Assembly: GCA_016788635.1 (NCBI GenBank)
Contig: JAEUSU010000041.1
Location: 1 to 64,000, forward strand
Source of the DNA: Flavobacteriales bacterium
GTDB taxonomy: Bacteria > Bacteroidota > Bacteroidia > Flavobacteriales_F > PHOS-HE28
DNA: 64,000 bases
Direction: 5' to 3'
The translations under genes and the position numbers were made by a program. The notes below the pieces were generated by a model that made no database searches, was not told the DNA's origin, and saw only the letters and a list, made by a program, of their open reading frames with translations. This document shows, one piece after another, positions 61,601 to 64,000 of this stretch (positions are counted from its first letter, which is position 1; every line of letters begins with the position of its first letter).

Positions 61601-62064
61601 ATGGTGACGTGGTTGATCCCCAAACAGGATCGATCCTTCAGGTCCAGGTGGATCAACCTGCTGGGTACCTGGCGGTCAGGCACCGGAACCACTTGGGGGT
61701 GATGTCCTCAGCGCCGTTATCGTTCCAAACTACCCAGCTGGTCTTCGACCTGACCCTTCCATCCACCCCATGCCTTGGTACCGACGCCCGCAAGGGTATT
61801 ACGGCACCCTTGCTTCTTTGGGCGGGCAACACTAATTTGGACGCTGTTTTGAAGTACATGGGTGCGAACAACGATCGAGATCCGGTGCTGAGCGTATGTG
61901 GTGGGGTCATCCCCACGGGCATAGGTTCCGGGTATGCGATCGAGGATGTGAACCTGGACGGCCGGATCAAGTACCATGGTGCCGGCAATGACAGGGATAT
62001 CATCTTGCGTTCCATCGGTGGCTCCAACCCACAAGCCGAACGCAACGAACAACTGCCCCAATAA
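58672..62064 (+). CDS. Surface protein: sugar-dehydrogenase-like propeller, PKD and LamG-like domains, duplicated dockerin-like C-terminus
   Basis: 1130 residues from the ATG at 58672, with a signal peptide (VLMVLALLMGRWFSMAQ). Residues about 20-385 form a PQQ-dependent sugar dehydrogenase-like propeller (VFLPDGRALVAQLNGVVRI, SGEHGLTEMVLDPDF, HSIGLRNPFHGGHDPV). A PKD domain follows (about 405-485; PLDYLWVFGDGTPDVSG), an Ig-like domain, then a LamG/concanavalin-like domain (about 670-860; LYFDGMDDIVTLPALTL, DEFRIWSTARTAAEIL). The last 220 residues are a module with VRHRNHLGVM that ends in two Ca-loop-like repeats: NTNLDAVLKY..NNDRDPVL and DVNLDGRIKY..GNDRDIIL. No T9SS tail of its own; the next gene, 13 bp away, carries one. 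Confidence 0.88.
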   Translation: MKLRGVLMVLALLMGRWFSMAQPPGFQHQIILSGIYLPSTMVFLPDGRALVAQLNGVVRITSNTAQLPLTTTVYLSLPNVYNSGEHGLTEMVLDPDFAVNGWVYMYHSTTSNKSRVVRYTHAGNIADPGSALVIWETPEPFVSCCHAGGSMAFANDGTLLFTVGDDFDPNNSQNLSLSRGKLHRINRDGSVPLDNPYYDATPGLYDGLGRMKSIHSIGLRNPFHGGHDPVTDRFMFGDVGGNNHATAWEEVHLARQLANYGWPFCGDVGRDATGSCLDPAYDNAVVAYPHAGAGAAAIGGCFYRGSMFPPSWQGRFFFGDHARGWIKAIELDANGQFVAIHPFVDSALFGGVNAMLVSKMAVAPDGALWFIRLIDPGAGYLGSLHRIFVEPDLAPVCGAVQVTPTSGPGPLLEVEFTASASDPEGAPLDYLWVFGDGTPDVSGQAVIHTYMGPGQFTAQVLVSDGTTAVSCGTIPITVGAEPVAQILSPLNGTLFRAGDVLTFMGSATDDDPIGAANMTWSVVLNHDDHVHPEGGAVGTDQFVLSIPYSGHGYSGNVWYTVTLTVTDLDGLTDQVAVSVFPDKADLLIDSEPQGLLIVINGQPVQTPYVLDEVIGGQVLVAPAQFQLCSSDTLFSFAQWSDGAPPIHDVTIPETGATLTAQYTNAGSCSLCGQALYFDGMDDIVTLPALTLVGDFTIECWVNPGPTPSATDVICGDLVDVSLDLTGGMIRFSKGSLLLAGNVPIPSGSWTHVAISREGSTLRAFINGVEDPDVVAIPYFGPVTLTHVGRGPGSGRFKGTLDEFRIWSTARTAAEILHELDNYVDATGHPDLLACWRFDHPNGAQYLSDLGMNAVSAILGSTAQPSADDPFLFTSTAPIKWACTRPLGLQVKALLDGPFDPTTQLMRDDLRTNGLIPSIEPYSALGFALVGGAGATLDQALLTTSGPEAIVDWVLVEWRDRWDSSMVVGTTCGLIRRNGDVVDPQTGSILQVQVDQPAGYLAVRHRNHLGVMSSAPLSFQTTQLVFDLTLPSTPCLGTDARKGITAPLLLWAGNTNLDAVLKYMGANNDRDPVLSVCGGVIPTGIGSGYAIEDVNLDGRIKYHGAGNDRDIILRSIGGSNPQAERNEQLPQ

Positions 62065-62077
62065 CACCCCGGGTCAA

Positions 62078-62851
62078 ATGAAAAAGCGCAGACTCCTGAT
62101 CGCGATGGTGGCCATGATCCTGGCCGCGTCCACTTCTTTCGCCCAAGGCCGGGTCGATATCGGCATCTATCACAACGGAGATGGACAGTTGGAGGTGAAA
62201 GTGCGCCCACAGGCGGACTTCACAGGCATTTTTTCCTCGCTGGTGTTCACCATCCGCTGGGATAAGAGCAGTAATGCCACCTTGGGTCAGCCCACGCAGG
62301 ACGAGACCGTGGCCGATTACTTGTCGTTGATGCGCAGTGGCGGAGTGCATGATGCAGGTACCTACTTCTATCAGGTTTATGCGGGCTTCGGGTTCAGCCG
62401 CATTGGCGAGACCAAGGCGTGGGAGGCTGGCAAGGAGTACACGATCGCAACCATTCCTGTGACCGGTGCGGGCGAGTTCCACTTGGTGAATGATCCCTGG
62501 ACCCGCGAGGTGGCGAACAACGGCGACTTCTATGTGTCCTTGGGAGGCGTTGATCAGACAGGTGTGATCTACAAGAGCCTGGCCGCGCCTGCTTCCCTGG
62601 AGAGCACGCTCCTCATCCAGCCGAACCCGAACGATGGCCGCTTCACTTTCTCCTTCCTTTCCGCTGAAGCGGGGGACATTCGGATCGAAATGCTCAATTC
62701 ACTTGGCCAGCGTGTCTTTGGTGATCAGCTGCGCGATTTCCAAGGAACCTATCGCAAGGAGATGGACCTGACAGCCATGAGCAATGGCATTTACTACCTG
62801 AAGATCACACGCGGTGGAGAGACCAGTGTGCACAAGGTGGTCTATCGCTGA
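62078..62851 (+). CDS. T9SS-sorted cohesin-like small surface protein
   Basis: 257 residues, signal peptide (LIAMVAMILAASTSFAQG). Residues about 22-170 form one beta-sandwich-like domain: GIYHNGDGQLEVKVRPQAD, FSSLVFTIRWDKSSNATLG, FYQVYAGFGFSRIG and GDFYVSLGGVDQTGVIY, reminiscent of cohesin or CBM-type folds (the 'FTIRW' strand and the VxVRPxxx opening). The last 75 residues are a T9SS type A tail (LIQPNPNDGRFTFSFL, MLNSLGQRVFGD, GIYYLKITRGGE, KVVYR). Sits 13 bp after the dockerin-like giant; the pair probably works together. A strong terminator follows. Confidence 0.88.
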   Translation: MKKRRLLIAMVAMILAASTSFAQGRVDIGIYHNGDGQLEVKVRPQADFTGIFSSLVFTIRWDKSSNATLGQPTQDETVADYLSLMRSGGVHDAGTYFYQVYAGFGFSRIGETKAWEAGKEYTIATIPVTGAGEFHLVNDPWTREVANNGDFYVSLGGVDQTGVIYKSLAAPASLESTLLIQPNPNDGRFTFSFLSAEAGDIRIEMLNSLGQRVFGDQLRDFQGTYRKEMDLTAMSNGIYYLKITRGGETSVHKVVYR

Positions 62852-62870
62852 CCCATCAAACACAACATTG

Positions 62871-62901
62871 AAGGGGGGGCAGGCGCTCCCCCTTCGCTTT
62901 T
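62871..62901 (+). terminator. Intrinsic terminator
   Basis: AAGGGGG (62871-62877) pairs with CCCCCTT (62888-62894) around a 10-base loop, followed by CGCTTTTT. It lies 19 bp after the stop of the T9SS-sorted protein and ends this two-gene operon. The last bases touch the stop codon of the convergent nuclease gene. Confidence 0.85.
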
Positions 62902-63999
62902 TCAAGCAATGCATGTCCTGCAGTACAATGCATCTGCGTTGTGAGTGAACGGCCGATCATGGGAGAGGATCTCACGGATCACATTGCGTAGCTCATCCGC
63001 GAAAAGCACCGTGTGCTCACGGGTGAATACGTCGGATCCATACACGCGCAGAAAGGACTGTAAGGCAACACTGGGCTTTCGCAGCGGAACCACGACGGCC
63101 CTGACCTCCTCAATGGAGGACATGTGCTGAAGCATCAAGTACGCGTAGAACGCGAGTTGGATCGCCATGGGGTGGTCCCGGTTCAGCGATCCGTCCGTAC
63201 CGAACAGATCAAGTTTCTTGGGGTCCACTGAACCGGTCTTCAGGTCGTAGATATGGATTCGTCCTTGACGCGCGATGACCCGGTCCGCCGTACCGATCAA
63301 GGGGATATGCCGTCCGTCCACATCGATGCCACCTTGCAGGCTCATCTCCACATCGATCAAGACATCACCCACGTGGTGTTCCAAGGCCTTCCCCTCGTGC
63401 TTCAGGTTCCGCAGTATGGCGGCCGTTGCCATCTCCACCTGCAGCAAGGGCTCGCCGCGATCGAGTTCCAGTCCGATGCCGTCAGCCAGCAACTTGTCCA
63501 CAAGCATGGACTGTATTTCCTGCCGGTCCATAAGCAGGGCTTGGGGTGGGACAGACATGCCCTTGTAAGGCCGGTACACCACCTCGTACACGGCATGCAC
63601 AGCGGAGCCAAGTGCATCCTGGGGGATCCGCGTATCGATGGGGTCCTTCGGCGTTCGGGCCCAAAGCTGTGTGTGGAAGAATTCCAGCGGGCAGGCCAGG
63701 TAGGAATTGATCGTGCTCGCAGAAAGCCCTTTATCCAGCCGGTCTTCAAGCAAGCGCAGTACGGACGGTGTTTTCTGCACCGCCAGCATCGGAAATGCAC
63801 GTGCCATGTCCTGTGGGAGACAGGTGGACTTTCGCCATTGGGTTGACCTGGTAGTCCCCAGTTCCAGTTGCCATTGTGCCAGGTACCTTGAGGGTTCAGC
63901 GGTATCATCTCCGGAGCCATCGTGGTGCAGGAGCGCAACGTGCCTGGTGCGTTGCATGGCACGGTGGAAATGATAAGCGTTCACTTTATCGCTGTGCAC
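62902..63999 (-). CDS. PD-(D/E)XK nuclease-domain protein, C-terminal part (cut by window end)
   Basis: The frame is open to the window edge, so the N-terminus is missing; 365 residues are visible. STINSYLACPLEFFHTQLW is the usual entry to AddB/RecB-like nuclease domains, ALGSAVHAVYEVVYRP follows, and the catalytic core is GTADRVIARQGRIHIYDLKTG (D-x-K with the preceding Asp), then PMAIQLAFYAYLM. The protein ends YCRTCIA, so at most part of the Cys set of an AddB-type Fe-S cluster is present. Probably a helicase-nuclease subunit in recombinational repair; helicase motifs would lie outside the window. Confidence 0.85.
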   Translation of the reverse strand: MHSDKVNAYHFHRAMQRTRHVALLHHDGSGDDTAEPSRYLAQWQLELGTTRSTQWRKSTCLPQDMARAFPMLAVQKTPSVLRLLEDRLDKGLSASTINSYLACPLEFFHTQLWARTPKDPIDTRIPQDALGSAVHAVYEVVYRPYKGMSVPPQALLMDRQEIQSMLVDKLLADGIGLELDRGEPLLQVEMATAAILRNLKHEGKALEHHVGDVLIDVEMSLQGGIDVDGRHIPLIGTADRVIARQGRIHIYDLKTGSVDPKKLDLFGTDGSLNRDHPMAIQLAFYAYLMLQHMSSIEEVRAVVVPLRKPSVALQSFLRVYGSDVFTREHTVLFADELRNVIREILSHDRPFTHNADALYCRTCIA

Positions 64000-64000
64000 G

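Overview
The window is a gene-dense, GC-rich stretch of a Bacteroidetes chromosome, most likely from an uncultured-type, high-GC Flavobacteriales relative. Several things point there: six secreted proteins with Por/type IX secretion (T9SS) C-terminal sorting tails or a degenerate version of one, the conserved neighbourhood rlmH / DUF4783 / nadC, DUF4834 and DUF2147 proteins, a CarB that stops before the usual allosteric domain, a menaquinone operon, and promoter-like TANNTTTG-type boxes (mostly drifted to TAYCTTCG) just upstream of many starts. I found no rRNA, tRNA, CRISPR array, transposase or prophage gene.

Layout. 0-14 kb: the end of carB, a repeat-rich spacer with a perfect 22-bp hairpin, a four-helix-bundle gene, small membrane and secreted proteins, a decayed lipoprotein gene and a decayed copy of a T9SS tail, a LOG-family enzyme, an NhaP2-type antiporter, an AlkD-like DNA glycosylase, a CsgG-like secreted protein and a DEAD-box RNA helicase. 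14-24 kb: the first cell-surface glycan block (MBOAT acyltransferase with SGNH partner, YfhO-type membrane protein, glycosyltransferases, flippase, FkbM methyltransferase). 24-35 kb: large secreted proteins (PKD and Kelch types), an M1 metallopeptidase apparently fused to an outer-membrane beta-barrel, an SGNH hydrolase, a BrkB-type membrane protein, and nadC / DUF4783 / rlmH. 35-44 kb: the second glycan block (polymerase-like membrane protein, four glycosyltransferases, epimerase, second flippase). 44-50 kb: rdgB, ddl, a PASTA-only protein, a T9SS cargo protein and rluD. 50-58 kb: a tightly packed menaquinone operon (thioesterase, menF, menD, menB, an outer-membrane-type gene, menA, menC, menE) without a menH. 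58-64 kb: an orphan OmpR-type regulator, a two-gene unit of a 1130-residue dehydrogenase-like surface protein ending in a duplicated dockerin-like motif plus a small T9SS-sorted cohesin-like protein, a strong terminator, and the C-terminal part of a PD-(D/E)XK nuclease.

The most interesting items are the dockerin-like / cohesin-like pair (a possible non-covalent surface-display system riding on T9SS), the M1 peptidase-barrel fusion carrying an Omp85-style LRGY motif, and the recurrent promoter-box variant. Genes are packed head-to-tail with ATGA or TGATG overlaps inside operons, and several convergent pairs overlap at their 3' ends.
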